Shown: positions 1 to 10,737, counted from the stretch's first letter. The stretch is DNA of 64,000 bases from Pseudomonas sp. RSB 5.4 (GCF_037126175.1 NZ_CP146986.1:1640501-1704500), one strand, 5' to 3'. Translations and numbers: made by a program. Notes: generated from the letters alone by a model not told the origin.

Positions 1-647
1 ACCAGCGCCCCCAGCTCCCGCAGCGCCGCGTCCTGTTCGTTGCGCGCTTCGATCTCCTCGGCGGTCGCCAGCTCATAGCGCGACTCGGCTTCAAGGATGT
101 CGGTGCGTGTGCCCTCGCCCTGCTTGAACATGTGTTCGTTCTGCTGGAACTGCTGCTCGTAGGCTTTCTTCTTGGCCTGGGCGATGTCGATCTGATCCTG
201 GGCGAACAAGGCTTTGGTGTAGTTATCCAGCACCCGCACCAACAGCTCCTGACTCTTGCCGCGAAACGCCTCGTCGGCGAACAGCGACTGGGCCACGCCT
301 TTGCGATATGCCGCGTAGGCTTCGTAGTCGAGCAACGGTTGCTGCAAGGTCAGAGTCGAGCCGTAGCTGTTGTAGTTGCGGTCTTCGGTGAGGTTGCCGC
401 GATTGGTCAGTTGCGTGGCCTTGGAGGTGTTATGACCACGGTTGTAGTTGTAACCCAGTCTCGGCAATAGCCCGGCGCGGCCGATGATGCGGTTTTCCAG
501 GCCCGCGTCGCGCTCCTTGATCGCGCCGAGGAACACCGGGTCGTTGCGCAATGCCTGCTCGTAGATCTCGAATGGCCCCATGGCCGCCAGCGCGCTGTTT
601 CCTGCGAGCAGCGCGAACGCTGCTCCCAACATCGAAAGCTTATTCAT
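1..647 (-). CDS. aprF: AprF, TolC-family outer membrane channel of the AprA secretion system (3' end outside window)
   Basis: Outer membrane factor of a type I secretion system, the trans-periplasmic tunnel through which AprA leaves the cell. Only the N-terminal part, about 215 codons, is present; the gene continues past the left edge. The translation starts MNKLSMLGAAFALLAG, a Sec signal peptide ending near ALAA, followed by the typical start of a TolC protomer (FEIYEQALRNDPVFLGA) and long alpha-helical stretches. It begins 14 bases after the aprE stop, so it is the last gene seen of aprA-aprI-aprD-aprE-aprF. TolC relatives of other exporters look alike at this level; the assignment to AprF rests mainly on position. 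Confidence 0.9.
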   Translation of the reverse strand, partial: MNKLSMLGAAFALLAGNSALAAMGPFEIYEQALRNDPVFLGAIKERDAGLENRIIGRAGLLPRLGYNYNRGHNTSKATQLTNRGNLTEDRNYNSYGSTLTLQQPLLDYEAYAAYRKGVAQSLFADEAFRGKSQELLVRVLDNYTKALFAQDQIDIAQAKKKAYEQQFQQNEHMFKQGEGTRTDILEAESRYELATAEEIEARNEQDAALRELGAL

Positions 648-661
648 ACAGCCGAACATCC

Positions 662-2012
662 TTATTCTTCGGTCAACGCGGAGCCGGCCCGATCGAGCAG
701 CGGTTTGAACAGGTAGTTGAGCAGTGAGCGTTCGCCAGTGCGCACGAACATTTCCGCCGGCATACCGGGCTTGATCACCAGACCGTGAAGCTTCTCCATG
801 GCCTGGTCACTGACACTGCTGCGCAACACGTAGTACGGCACGCCGGTTTTCTCGTCGACCATCTGGTCGGCGGAAATCAGAACTGACCTCACCCGGCACA
901 CGCGGGGTCTTGCTCTGGTTGAACGCGGTGAAGAGGATATCGACCGGCAGATGCGTGCCGACCTTGTCGATCAGGTTGATCGGCAAGTGCCCTTCGACTT
1001 CCAGGGTGGTGCCTTGCGGGACGATCTCCAGCAGGGTTTCGCCCTGACGCACCACGGCGCCTTCGGTGTGCACGCCGAGGTTGACCGCCACACCATCGGC
1101 GGTGGCAAGGATCTCGCTGTGTTGCAGGTCGAAACCGGCAGAAGTCAGTTGCTCGGACAGGGTCACGCTTTTCAGCTGCGCGTCGGCCAGTTGCGTGCGC
1201 ACTTCCTTCTGGTATTCCTCGCCATGCTGTTGCAACTTCAGGCGCGACTCGAGAATGCCCTGCTCGACCCGGCCGCTTTCACCGGTGTTTTCCGCCAGTT
1301 GCTGCTGCACTTGCGACAGCTGCCGCTGGTACTCCATCAAACGGTTGCGCGGGATGTAGCCGTTGTCCGCCAGCGGTTGCAGGTTGCTCAGTTGCTGTTG
1401 CAGCGAATCGGCCTGGGCATTGAGGTCGGTGCGCGCGCGTCGCATGCCCGCCAGTTGCGCGGTGGCGCCTTCGATGCTGGCGCGCAGGCCGGCCTGCTCG
1501 CGGTAGAACGCTTCGCGGCGGCTGCTGAACAGTTGACGCTGGCCTTCCAGCACCAGTGCCAGACGCGGGTCCGGGTCGTTGCTCAGCTCGGCGGGAAAGG
1601 TGATTTCTTTGAGGTTGTCGCGTTCGGCCTGCCAGCGCGCGAGGCTGGCCCACGCCATGCGGTATTGCGCCTGCAGCGACTGCACGTCGGCGGCGACCTG
1701 GGTCTGATCGAGGCGGAACAACGGTTGCCCCTGCTTCACGATTTCGCCTTCACGTACCAGAATCCGGCTGACCACGCCGCTGCTCATCGACTGCACAGCC
1801 TTGCGCTTGCCCGACACCACCACGGTGCCCTGCACCGGAATGCCTTGGTCCAGCGGCGCCAGTGCGGCCCAGGTGAAGAAGCTGCCGGCGCCGACGATGG
1901 CCAGAATCCAGCCCATGCGCGCGAAGAATTTCGCATCGCGCTCCGGGCGCTCGGTGACGTACGCGTGTTCCATGGAGGCTTCGTTTTCAGTGTTCATGCT
2001 GGCGCTGCTCAT
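662..2012 (-). pseudogene. aprE: AprE, HlyD-family membrane fusion protein, with an apparent +1 frameshift near 881-882
   Basis: Periplasmic adaptor linking the AprD ABC transporter to AprF. The first frame (ATG at 2012, overlapping the aprD stop as ATGA) gives a cytoplasmic N-terminus, one membrane segment near residues 35-55, a lipoyl/coiled-coil hairpin and the start of the beta-barrel, then switches to unrelated residues after PRVPGEV. The correct C-terminus (ISADQMVDEKTG to the stop at 662) is in the next frame. Removing one of the two A bases at 881-882 (TT on the coding strand) restores a 449-codon HlyD protein of normal family length. This is either an assembly error at one base or a real disruption that would truncate the beta-barrel and block protease export. 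An in-frame ATG at 1997 is an alternative start. Confidence 0.85.
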
Positions 2013-3784
2013 ACACCCGAATTCCTTGTCGTGGGCTGGTACTGCCGGCTCATGCTGAGCCCGCCCGGTGCCTGCGCAGATTTTTCCCGTTGTTGTTCCT
2101 GGGCGCCGGACAGCGCCTTGAGGACATCCTGACTGTTGCCGAACGCCTGCAAACGACCATCGTTGAGCACCAGCAACTTGTCGGCCTGGGCCAGTACCGA
2201 AGAGCGGTGCGTGACCAGCACCACGGTGGTGCCCTTGGCCTTGAGCTGGGCGATGGCGCTGGCCAGCGCGGCTTCGCCAACGGTGTCGAGGTTGGAGTTC
2301 GGCTCATCGAGCACGACCAGACTCGGATCGCCATACATGGCCCGAGCCAGAGCGACGCGCTGCTTCTGACCACCGGACAGGCCGCTGCCGTCCTCGCCCA
2401 GTTGCGTGTCGTAGCCTTGGGGCATACGCAGAATCATCTCGTGGACACCGGCCTGTTGCGCGGCGGCCACGACTTTTTCCGGGTTGGCTTCGCTGAAACG
2501 GGCAATGTTTTCGGCGATGCTGCCGCTGAACAGTTCGATGTCCTGTGGCAGGTAGCCGATGTATGGACCGAGTTCATCGCGGTTCCAGCGATGGATGTCC
2601 GCACCGTCCAGGCGCACAGTCCCGCCAAGGGTCGGCCACACGCCGACCAGCACCCGGGCCAGGGTCGACTTGCCGGAACCAGAGGCGCCGAGCACGCCCA
2701 GCACTTCGCCCGCGCCGATGCTGAAGTTGACCATCTGCAGGGTCGCCGCGCGCTGCCCCGGAGGGCCGGCACTGACTTGCTCAAAGGCAATCTGGCCTTT
2801 CGGCGCCGGCAACGCCATGGCGTCATCGCTCGGCGGAAACGCCTGCAGCAATGAGTCCAGACGACGATAGGCCAGCTTCGCCCCGCTCCACTGTTTCCAC
2901 ACGGCGATCAACTGATCGATGGGGCTCAGCACGCGGCCCATCAGGATCGAACCGGCGATCATCATCCCGGCGGTCATGTCGCCCTTGATCACCAGCAACG
3001 CACCCAGGCCGAGCACCAGCGATTGCAGACACAGACGCAGGGTTTTACTGATCGAGCTGATTACCGCGCCAGTGTCGCTGGCCTGATTCTGCAGGCCAAG
3101 GAAGCGCGAATGCACACCAAACCAGCGCTTGCGCAACGCGCCAAGCATGCCCATGGCCTGAATGGTTTCGGCGTTATGCAGGTGGCTGGTCGCCAGTTGG
3201 CTGGACTTCTGCGAGTAACCGGCGGCTTCGCCCAGCGGCTTCTTGGTCATGTATTCGTTGAGGCACGCCAGCGCGATCAGCAGCAGCGCCCCAGCGGTGG
3301 CGAGCACGCCCAGCCAGACGTTGAACAGGTAGATGACGAACAGATAGACCGGGAACCAAGGTGCGTCGAAAAACGCAAACAGCGCCGGCCCGGTGACGAA
3401 TTGGCGAATATGGGTCAGGTCGCCCAGAGATTGCCCGGCATTCCCCTCGCCCTTGAACAGGTTGCGCTCGAACGCCGCCTGATAGACCCGCAGGTTGAAG
3501 CGGCGCTCCAGTTGGCTGCCGATGCGGATCACGATGAAGCTGCGCACCACCTCCAGCATGCCGATGAACGCAAAGAATCCAACGACCATCAAGGACAGCA
3601 TCGCCAGGGTGGTTTCGTTCTGCGAAGACAGTACGCGGTCGTAGACCTGCAGCATATAAATCGAGGGCACCAGCATCAGCACGTTAATCAGTGCAGTAAA
3701 GCACCCGACGCTGATCAGAATGCCTTTATAGTCACCCAAAGCCTTGAATAAGGGAGCGGTGGCTGGGGCCTTCGCCATCTTCAT
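2009..3784 (-). CDS. aprD: AprD, type I secretion ABC transporter/ATPase
   Basis: Inner membrane ABC exporter of 591 residues that powers export of AprA by recognising its C-terminal signal. The N-terminal half carries the six-helix transmembrane domain without a C39 peptidase domain, as expected for PrtD/AprD rather than bacteriocin exporters. The C-terminal ATPase has Walker A GASGSGKST near residue 366, the signature LSGGQKQRVALARA near 467 and Walker B LVVLDEP near 487. The stop overlaps the aprE start by four bases. About 170 bases separate it from aprI upstream. Confidence in the family is very high; the substrate is inferred from the adjacent protease. Confidence 0.95.
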   Translation of the reverse strand: MKMAKAPATAPLFKALGDYKGILISVGCFTALINVLMLVPSIYMLQVYDRVLSSQNETTLAMLSLMVVGFFAFIGMLEVVRSFIVIRIGSQLERRFNLRVYQAAFERNLFKGEGNAGQSLGDLTHIRQFVTGPALFAFFDAPWFPVYLFVIYLFNVWLGVLATAGALLLIALACLNEYMTKKPLGEAAGYSQKSSQLATSHLHNAETIQAMGMLGALRKRWFGVHSRFLGLQNQASDTGAVISSISKTLRLCLQSLVLGLGALLVIKGDMTAGMMIAGSILMGRVLSPIDQLIAVWKQWSGAKLAYRRLDSLLQAFPPSDDAMALPAPKGQIAFEQVSAGPPGQRAATLQMVNFSIGAGEVLGVLGASGSGKSTLARVLVGVWPTLGGTVRLDGADIHRWNRDELGPYIGYLPQDIELFSGSIAENIARFSEANPEKVVAAAQQAGVHEMILRMPQGYDTQLGEDGSGLSGGQKQRVALARAMYGDPSLVVLDEPNSNLDTVGEAALASAIAQLKAKGTTVVLVTHRSSVLAQADKLLVLNDGRLQAFGNSQDVLKALSGAQEQQREKSAQAPGGLSMSRQYQPTTRNSGV

Positions 3785-3955
3785 TGATTCTTCCTGAAAT
3801 GATAGATCCCGCCAGACTTCGGCGAGCGCTCAATTAATGTTCCGCTTACCTGCGAAGATGTTTTGCAAGTACCCGTTTACAATTCAACAACAACTGCCAC
3901 GATCACTTATAACGTTAAAGCACTGCCTTATATTCAATCTGGCTTAGTTGAGTGT

Positions 3956-4378
3956 TTATTTCGCCGCGCGTTGAAGTGTAACAATCAGGCCCGACTTCAA
4001 AGTACTGGAATAGAGCCCGTCACGTTGTCGGCTGAAAAACACGATTCTTGAACCTTCCTTGCCGGTCACAGAAATTCCGTCGGGTTCCGGAAACCAGCCG
4101 ATGGGCGAATCCTCCAGCCATTCGCCCAGGCATTCAGCGCCCTTGCCAACGGTCTGATTGGCTTGCAACTCGAGGGCACAAGTGTTCGAAGGCTTGTCCT
4201 GCAGCTTTTGCGCCTCGGGCGCATCATTGTTGGCGCTCAACGTCGCCTGCCATTGCCCGGCAAAAACCGATGGATCTTCGAGTCTGAGGCTGCTTGCCAT
4301 GGTTGTTTCTCCAGAAATCATGATGAACGCCGCCGAAAGCCACGCCATTGCCTTGTAGGTAAAAGCTTTATAGATCAT
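3956..4378 (-). CDS. aprI: AprI/Inh-type periplasmic inhibitor of the alkaline metalloprotease
   Basis: Small secreted inhibitor that binds the serralysin active site and protects the periplasm. The chosen ATG at 4378 gives 140 residues starting MIYKAFTYKAMAWLSAAFIM, a plausible signal peptide; an upstream in-frame start at 4447 would place it inside the aprA-aprI hairpin and is unlikely. The mature part has the Inh/Omp19-type beta-barrel features: the conserved SSLRLEDPSVFAGQW N-terminus that reaches into the protease cleft, two cysteines (CALEL and ECLGEW) likely forming the family disulfide, and GIWF-like GWFPEPDGISVTG. It lies between aprA and aprD, the standard position. Confidence 0.88.
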   Translation of the reverse strand: MIYKAFTYKAMAWLSAAFIMISGETTMASSLRLEDPSVFAGQWQATLSANNDAPEAQKLQDKPSNTCALELQANQTVGKGAECLGEWLEDSPIGWFPEPDGISVTGKEGSRIVFFSRQRDGLYSSTLKSGLIVTLQRAAK

Positions 4379-4434
4379 GAGAATATTCGCTCCGGCACGT
4401 AGCCTTGCCCAGCGGCCAGGACGATGCAAGTAAA

Positions 4435-4461
4435 GAAAGCGGCGCATTGAGCGCCGCTTTC
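4435..4461 (-). terminator. Hairpin between aprA and aprI
   Basis: A perfect 11-base-pair stem (4435-4445 with 4451-4461) with a five-base loop lies directly after the aprA stop. On the minus strand it is followed by a short T-rich stretch. It probably ends most aprA transcripts or stabilises their 3' end, so that the protease is made in excess over the inhibitor and exporter; this role is inferred. Confidence 0.7.
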
Positions 4462-4471
4462 CCGTTTCACA

Positions 4472-5935
4472 TCACGCCACGATGTCGCTGGTCGCTGCCT
4501 GGCCAACGGTGCTGACTTGGAAGTCCGCCACGCCGTGCCCGGAGAAGTCCACCGACAACAGGCTGTTGCCGCCCGACGAAGTCAGGATCGCGTCGCCGGC
4601 TGCACCGGTGAAGCTGTTGACGAAGTGCAGGCCGGAACCGCCGGTGATAGCGCTCAGGTCGATTTTGTCCAGACCGCTGACGAAATCGAGGATCTGATCG
4701 ATGGCACCCGGCTTGGAATCGGAACTGGCCGCGAACACGAAAGTGTCCGAACCTGCGCCGCCCCACAGTTTGTCCGCACCACCGGCGCCGTAGATGATGT
4801 CGTTGCCGGCACCACCCTTCAGCTCGTTGGACGCACTGTTACCGATCAGCAGGTCGTTGCCCGAACCGCCGATGGCGTTTTCGATGGTCACGCCCTTGGC
4901 GATGGACACGTTACCCACCATGCCACCAACGTCGGAGAACGAGGCTTCATTGAGGTTGATCTTCTGGTTCTGGGTGAAACCCGAGAAGTCGAAGGTGTCC
5001 TTGCCGCCCGCGTCCCACACCGAGAACACCAGCTTGTCGCTCGACGACGAGGCGCTGAGGAAATCACGACCGGCGTTGGAGTTGAAGCCGTAGGTGGTGT
5101 CACCGGCACGGGTGCTCATATTGGCGCCGTACAGCTTCTGGATCGCCGCAATGTCATCCATCAGCGGGCCGGAGGCATAGGCTTCCACACCGCCCTTGCT
5201 GAAGTTCTGGGCGGTGTTGCTTTCGCTCCAGTAGCTCATGAGGCTGTAGCCGCGGGTGTCCTGACCGTAGGAAGCATCCTTGTAGGTCGGGTTGCCTTCG
5301 CCGGCGTTATAGTCGCCAGGGTGAGACAGCCCCAATGTGTGACCGATTTCGTGCGTCAGGGTCTGACGCCCGTAATTGTTCACCCCCGGGGTTTTGTTGA
5401 CGTCGTAGCCACTGCCGGTCAGGTACCAGGATTGACCGTCATAACCAGGCTCGGTGCCTGGCAGGAAAGCAAACGCCGCCGCACCTTCCTGGCCACCGCT
5501 GTAGTTACCGAATGTCATGTGACCGTCGCCACCTTTGGCAGCCTCGGTAAACGTGACATTGGCAACGTCAGCCCAGGATTGCATGGCGAGCACGGCCTGA
5601 GCTTTTTGCAGGGCACTGAACTGACTGAAACCGGTGACGCCCAAGCCGCTGAAGTTGGCGGTTTTGGCGGTCAGAAAGGTGTAAGTCAGTTCGATCTTGC
5701 CGCTGTTGTCGAGATCGTGCCAGGAAGCACCGTCTCGCAACAGTTGAGTAGCGGCTTGATCCACCGAGAAGGAGGGTTTGCCATTGACCGTGAGGTTGCC
5801 GCCACGATCGTACTGATGGCTGAAGCTATTGATCTGGTTCCAGGCGGAGCTGGATGCAGCCAGAGACTGCGCTGCGCCGACAGGTACGAATGTATCTGCG
5901 GTGGTATCAATAGCGTTAGCTTTTACTTTCGACAT
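4472..5935 (-). CDS. aprA: AprA, serralysin-type extracellular alkaline zinc metalloprotease
   Basis: Secreted metalloprotease of 487 residues (family M10B). The zinc site [11 protein letters not shown] is at about residues 195-205 (three His ligands, catalytic Glu 196) and is followed by the Met-turn SLMSYW. The C-terminal part has RTX calcium-binding nonapeptides ([35 protein letters not shown]) and ends in the hydrophobic type I signal DIVA. There is no N-terminal signal peptide, as expected. Start ATG 5935 is chosen over the upstream frame opening at 6043 because it has the RBS AAGGAAG about nine bases ahead and matches family N-termini. The ACAAGGA around the RBS resembles an RsmA/E site, which would fit Gac/Rsm control. 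Confidence 0.96.
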   Translation of the reverse strand: MSKVKANAIDTTADTFVPVGAAQSLAASSSAWNQINSFSHQYDRGGNLTVNGKPSFSVDQAATQLLRDGASWHDLDNSGKIELTYTFLTAKTANFSGLGVTGFSQFSALQKAQAVLAMQSWADVANVTFTEAAKGGDGHMTFGNYSGGQEGAAAFAFLPGTEPGYDGQSWYLTGSGYDVNKTPGVNNYGRQTLTHEIGHTLGLSHPGDYNAGEGNPTYKDASYGQDTRGYSLMSYWSESNTAQNFSKGGVEAYASGPLMDDIAAIQKLYGANMSTRAGDTTYGFNSNAGRDFLSASSSSDKLVFSVWDAGGKDTFDFSGFTQNQKINLNEASFSDVGGMVGNVSIAKGVTIENAIGGSGNDLLIGNSASNELKGGAGNDIIYGAGGADKLWGGAGSDTFVFAASSDSKPGAIDQILDFVSGLDKIDLSAITGGSGLHFVNSFTGAAGDAILTSSGGNSLLSVDFSGHGVADFQVSTVGQAATSDIVA

Positions 5936-6293
5936 AAACACACTTCCTTGTTTAGCAATGGAACAGTTTTTGTCAGATAGCGACAATCCCTGGCGAGATC
6001 GTCCTATCACTCGCCCAATGAAGGCGTAAGAAACCTGACACAATTTGAAATCTGTCGTCTAGCGTTTTTTTGAGATCAAATTGAACTGTTGCGTAAAACT
6101 GCCGAAAACAAAGCCTGCGGGGTCGAAAGATTGTTTTACCGGGCATCACCACGCCCAATTGTCTGACGATTTTCTATTTAAATATTAAATATTGGTAAGT
6201 TGTTTTTTGTTAGACGCGTCTCACTTTCCTGCACTCTATTAGTGCGATGCCAGTGTATTGATATCAAATAAAATGCTGCGCTGAAAACACATT
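5936..6293. other. Non-coding upstream region of aprA
   Basis: No credible gene is seen in this 358-base stretch, which is more AT-rich than its surroundings, especially 6160-6260. It must contain the aprA promoter and leader. The RBS region just before 5935 carries an A-N-GGA type motif. Small open frames here lack RBS and Pseudomonas-like codon use. Confidence 0.5.
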
Positions 6294-6381
6294 GTGGGAG
6301 CGGGCTTGCTCGCGAATGCGGCTTATCAATCAACATAATTGCTGACTGAACGGACGCATTCGCGAGCAAGCCCGCTCCCAC
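6294..6381. repeat. REP doublet (REPIN) with 27-base inverted arms
   Basis: The arm at 6294-6320 (begins GTGGGAGCGGGCTTGC) is exactly inverted at 6355-6381, with a 34-base spacer. This is the common extragenic palindromic element of the P. fluorescens group, normally mobilised by a RAYT transposase elsewhere in the genome. It lies between the 3' end of the binding-protein gene and the aprA upstream region. Confidence 0.9.
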
Positions 6382-6395
6382 AGGAATGAAGTGAA

Positions 6396-7520
<1,125 letters not shown>

Positions 7521-7536
7521 TCAAAGGATCAAACAA

Positions 7537-7881
7537 TCAGAAAATCAGCACGTAGGTCTTGCGCACGGTCTCCTGGATATCCCAGACGCCGAGCGTGTTG
7601 GCCGGCAACATCAGTGCGTCGCCACCTTGTATGTGCAGGGTTGCGCCGCCGTCGTCCGGGGTGAACGTGCAGCGGCCAGAAATGAAATGGCAGAATTCCT
7701 GCGCGGTGATCTGCCGGCGCCAGCGCCCCGGGGTGCATTCCCAGACGCCGGTTTCGACGCCGTCGTCGCGTTCGACGCTGGTGGTCGAGGCAATGGCGAC
7801 CGGCTCGCCGAGGGGCACGGCGACCGGGTTGGACTCGTCCAGTTGCAGAGTGGCGGTGTTCTTGAACTGCGTAATGCTCAT
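7537..7881 (-). CDS. Small cupin-domain protein
   Basis: A 114-residue single-domain cupin with a conserved glycine/histidine pattern (EFCHFISGRCTFTPDDGG, then GDALMLPANTLGVWDI). The ATG at 7881 is chosen because the family N-terminus MSITQFKNTATLQLDES begins there; the frame extending to 8130 overlaps the oxidoreductase. The family (YxaG/EutQ-like, DUF861) often accompanies polyamine or ethanolamine catabolic oxidoreductases. Possible roles are a metal-dependent isomerase/dioxygenase or a ligand sensor; neither can be decided. It lies 31 bases after the oxidoreductase and 55 before the binding protein, so it is probably co-transcribed. Confidence 0.82.
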   Translation of the reverse strand: MSITQFKNTATLQLDESNPVAVPLGEPVAIASTTSVERDDGVETGVWECTPGRWRRQITAQEFCHFISGRCTFTPDDGGATLHIQGGDALMLPANTLGVWDIQETVRKTYVLIF

Positions 7882-7912
7882 GGGGGGACCTGTCTTTTGA
7901 AGAAAACGGCGG

Positions 7913-9319
7913 TTAGTGCATGAACCCTTCCATGAAGCCCGCGACCTGGCTGGCAAGCTTGCGCCGCCACGGTGCAGTGGCCGGGTTGGCCAGGGTCTGG
8001 TCTTCGTGGACAAAACTTTTGATGATCGCGTTATAGCCAAGCCAGCGGCACGGCTCCGGTTCCCAGGCGCGCAGCGCATGTATCCCGCCATCCGGCAGCA
8101 CCCACGGCTGATGCACCAGTTCGGTGTCACGCTCGAGAATCAGATCGGCCAACGTTCGGCCGCCGAGGTTGCTGGCACCGACACCCTCCCCGCCATAACC
8201 GCCGGACAGCGCGATGCCATTGGCGCGATCGCAGAGCATGTGCGGCTTGAAATGCCGCGACATGCCGAGGTTGCCGCCCCAGGCGTGGGTGATCTGTACG
8301 TTTTTCAGCTGCGGGAACAGTTCGCCGAACAGATAGCGGCGCAGCTCTACTTCATCACGGGTCAGATCGAAGTTGTGGCGTAGCTTGCCGGCGAACTGGT
8401 AACCGCCGCGGGCGCCGAAGATCAGGCGGTTATCGGCACTGCGCTGGCCGTAGGTGACCTGGCGGCTGAACTCGCTGAAGGCCTGGCCACGGTTGAGGCC
8501 GATTTCATCCCAGGTCGCTGCCGACAACGGTTCGGTGGCGACAATCAGGCTTTGCACCGGCAACTGATAGCGGCCCAGCGGCGGCAACGTCACCGAATAA
8601 CCTTCGACGGCTGGCACGATCCAGCGACTGCGCACACTGGCCTTGGCCGTGCGCAAACTGCCGGACTGCCAGTGCGTGACCGGGCTGTTTTCGTAGATCT
8701 TCACGCCCATGTTCTGCACGGTGCGCGCCAGACCGCGCACCAGTTTCGCCGGGTGAATGGTCGCCACATGCGGCGCATAAATCCCGCCGTAGGGTTTTGC
8801 CACGCGAATCTGTTGCGCCAGTTGCTCGGGGCTGAGCCAGCGATAATCGTTGTCGGTCAGGCCTTGGGCATGCAGTTTGTCGAGGTATTCACGCAGGCTG
8901 GTTTCCTGCTCCGGATAGCGTGCGGCGCAGTACAGCACCCCGCCTTTGCGGTAATCGCAGTCGATGCCCTCACGTTCGAGCACAACTTCCACTTCATCGG
9001 GGATGCTGTGCAGCAGATCGAACGAAGCGCGGCGTTGTTGTGGCGAGAGCCCGGCAAGCAGTCGATCCTCGCCCAGCAGGTTGCCCATCAGCCAGCCGCC
9101 ATTGCGCCCGGACGCCCCGAAACCGGCGGTTTGCGCCTCGACGATGGCGATATCCAGACCGGGAGCGAGTTTTTTCAGGTAGTACGCGGTCCACAGCCCG
9201 GTATAACCGGCGCCGATGATTGCCACGTCGACATCCAGATCCCGCTCCAGCGCTGGCCGCGCGGTAAGCGGCTCGTCGAGTTGATCCATCCACAAACTGA
9301 TAGTGCGCCACGCCGGCAT
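7913..9319 (-). CDS. FAD-dependent amine oxidoreductase (DadA/PuuB-like)
   Basis: Flavoprotein of 468 residues of the DAO family. The FAD-binding dinucleotide fold is at the N-terminus (DVAIIGAGYTGLWTAYYL), followed by GFGASGRNGGWL, and the family C-terminal motif GYGGEGVGASNLGGRTLADL. Such proteins oxidise amines like gamma-glutamylputrescine; the polyamine-binding protein downstream supports a polyamine role, by inference. ATG 9319 is preferred over 9334 since GGAG stands eight bases ahead. It follows the AraC regulator by about 50 bases. The N-terminal WRTISLWMDQLDEPL is typical of this subfamily. Confidence 0.85.
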   Translation of the reverse strand: MPAWRTISLWMDQLDEPLTARPALERDLDVDVAIIGAGYTGLWTAYYLKKLAPGLDIAIVEAQTAGFGASGRNGGWLMGNLLGEDRLLAGLSPQQRRASFDLLHSIPDEVEVVLEREGIDCDYRKGGVLYCAARYPEQETSLREYLDKLHAQGLTDNDYRWLSPEQLAQQIRVAKPYGGIYAPHVATIHPAKLVRGLARTVQNMGVKIYENSPVTHWQSGSLRTAKASVRSRWIVPAVEGYSVTLPPLGRYQLPVQSLIVATEPLSAATWDEIGLNRGQAFSEFSRQVTYGQRSADNRLIFGARGGYQFAGKLRHNFDLTRDEVELRRYLFGELFPQLKNVQITHAWGGNLGMSRHFKPHMLCDRANGIALSGGYGGEGVGASNLGGRTLADLILERDTELVHQPWVLPDGGIHALRAWEPEPCRWLGYNAIIKSFVHEDQTLANPATAPWRRKLASQVAGFMEGFMH

Positions 9320-9371
9320 GCAAGACTCCGCCACTGAAAACCTTCGATGGCGCCGATCCTAGTGGGTGACT

Positions 9372-10187
9372 TCAACGGCTGTCTTGCGCGCGTGCCCGCA
9401 AAGAAATTTGTTTGGCGTAGGCCTTCGGTGACTGACCGGTGTGTTGGCGGAAACAGCTGTAGAACGCCGACAGCGAATTGAAACCGGCCGCAAACGCCAG
9501 CTCGTCGATACGCAGCGGCGGCGTGGCCTGATCCAGTGACTTGAGCAAGTGCTGCAAGCGTGCCTGGTTGACGTAGCGATAGAAGCTCTGGCCCAACACC
9601 TGATTGAGCAGATAGGAAATCTGGTTGCGGCTGTAGCCGCACTCCTTCGCCACCCGTTGCAGGTCCAGTTCGGGATCAAGATAGGGTTGCTGGCGTTCGA
9701 AGTACTGCTGCAGGTCTTCAGCCATGAAACTGATCTGGCGCGGCGAAAGGCCCAGGCGACTCACCGCCGGACGCTGACTGGGCGTGGCAGCGCCGTTGGT
9801 TTGTGTCCGAACCAGTGAGGCGTATTCGTTGACCCGCCAGATCAACCCGTCCTTGACCGTGATCGCTTCACTGGAGCGGAACGACACCAGACCGTCACCG
9901 CCGCGCAAGGTCACTTCGTATTGAATGAACGCGGTATTGCCGTCCACGCGGATCCGGTCGCAATGTTCCAGCGCTTCGTCGGATTCTCGCGGCATGCTGA
10001 CGCGCACGTACTCGCGCAGCTCGTCGAGGCTCAACACCCGGTTCTGAAAGAAATCGTTGTACTGGACGTCCGGGTGATACAGCGCCATGACGCTGTCCAG
10101 ATCGCGGTGTTTCCAGCTCAGGTGGTAGCGCATGACCGTGGCAGCCGTGGCCGGGGTCTGTTCGGGGCCGTCATCGTCGGCGTGCAT
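9372..10187 (-). CDS. AraC-family regulator with N-terminal SnoaL-like domain
   Basis: A 271-residue protein, first gene of the polyamine-type operon. The N-terminal half (about residues 10-125) reads like an NTF2/SnoaL fold (MRYHLSWKHRDLDSVMALYH, FFQNRVLSLDELREYV, WRVNEYASL) rather than the usual cupin sensor of AraC proteins. The C-terminal 100 residues form the two helix-turn-helix motifs of AraC/XylS (LQRVAKECGYSRNQISYLLN and LAFAAGFNSLSAFYSCFRQHTGQSPKAY). It likely senses a small molecule in the SnoaL pocket and controls its own operon. ATG 10187 is chosen for the better N-terminus; a start at 10247 is possible. Confidence 0.82.
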   Translation of the reverse strand: MHADDDGPEQTPATAATVMRYHLSWKHRDLDSVMALYHPDVQYNDFFQNRVLSLDELREYVRVSMPRESDEALEHCDRIRVDGNTAFIQYEVTLRGGDGLVSFRSSEAITVKDGLIWRVNEYASLVRTQTNGAATPSQRPAVSRLGLSPRQISFMAEDLQQYFERQQPYLDPELDLQRVAKECGYSRNQISYLLNQVLGQSFYRYVNQARLQHLLKSLDQATPPLRIDELAFAAGFNSLSAFYSCFRQHTGQSPKAYAKQISLRARAQDSR

Positions 10188-10450
10188 AAATGGCTCGATG
10201 CAAAAGAGTCGAGCTTGCCCAACTTCATGAAAACGATCAACGAGCAAACCGTAGTGGCCTTTTGGCGATCACTGACCAGAGCGTGACTTACATCAAAAAA
10301 CGCGAAGCAATCGCAAAATGAACTGAAAAATCTCACAGAGATTTCACATCCGGATGCTACTTTTAATGTCACTGAACGGTTGAGCCAATGAAGACTCTTC
10401 CCACCTAACATGAGCAAAAGGAAGCGCTCGATGAAGAAGGCGGGCAACAC

Positions 10451-10723
10451 ATGAATAAAGCTTCGAGCAAAGTCACCTTTCCCAACGCGTGCCAACTGAT
10501 GCGCTGGCACTTTCATCCCATGGGTTTCGAAGCAACGATGGATGCACCGGGCAGCATGATTGCCCGTCTGTTTGATCGTGCCAGCGGTGAAACCATGATC
10601 GCTATCGCCGGCATTCCATGTGCCACGGTGATGAACGCGGCCGATGTCGAGCGCATTATCGAGGCGGTAGAGGATGAGCTGGAGGCATTCATTCCTCCGG
10701 AATCTTTCAGGAGTTACGCATAA
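10451..10723 (+). CDS. DUF1652 protein
   Basis: A 90-residue protein of a Pseudomonas-restricted family of unknown function, recognised by LMRWHFHPMGFEA near the N-terminus and IAGIPCATVMNAADVERIIEAVE. It looks cytoplasmic with no signal peptide. A seven-codon frame (ATG at 10431, MKKAGNT) ends with a TGA that overlaps this ATG, so translation may be coupled to a mini-leader. A strong terminator follows. No function can be given. Confidence 0.8.
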   Translation: MNKASSKVTFPNACQLMRWHFHPMGFEATMDAPGSMIARLFDRASGETMIAIAGIPCATVMNAADVERIIEAVEDELEAFIPPESFRSYA

Positions 10724-10737
10724 CTTGTTGTTTTAAG

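Noticed and set aside
4517..5980. A 487-codon plus-strand frame opposite aprA
   Set aside because: It mirrors the RTX-rich protease, whose zinc site and calcium repeats make the minus strand certain.
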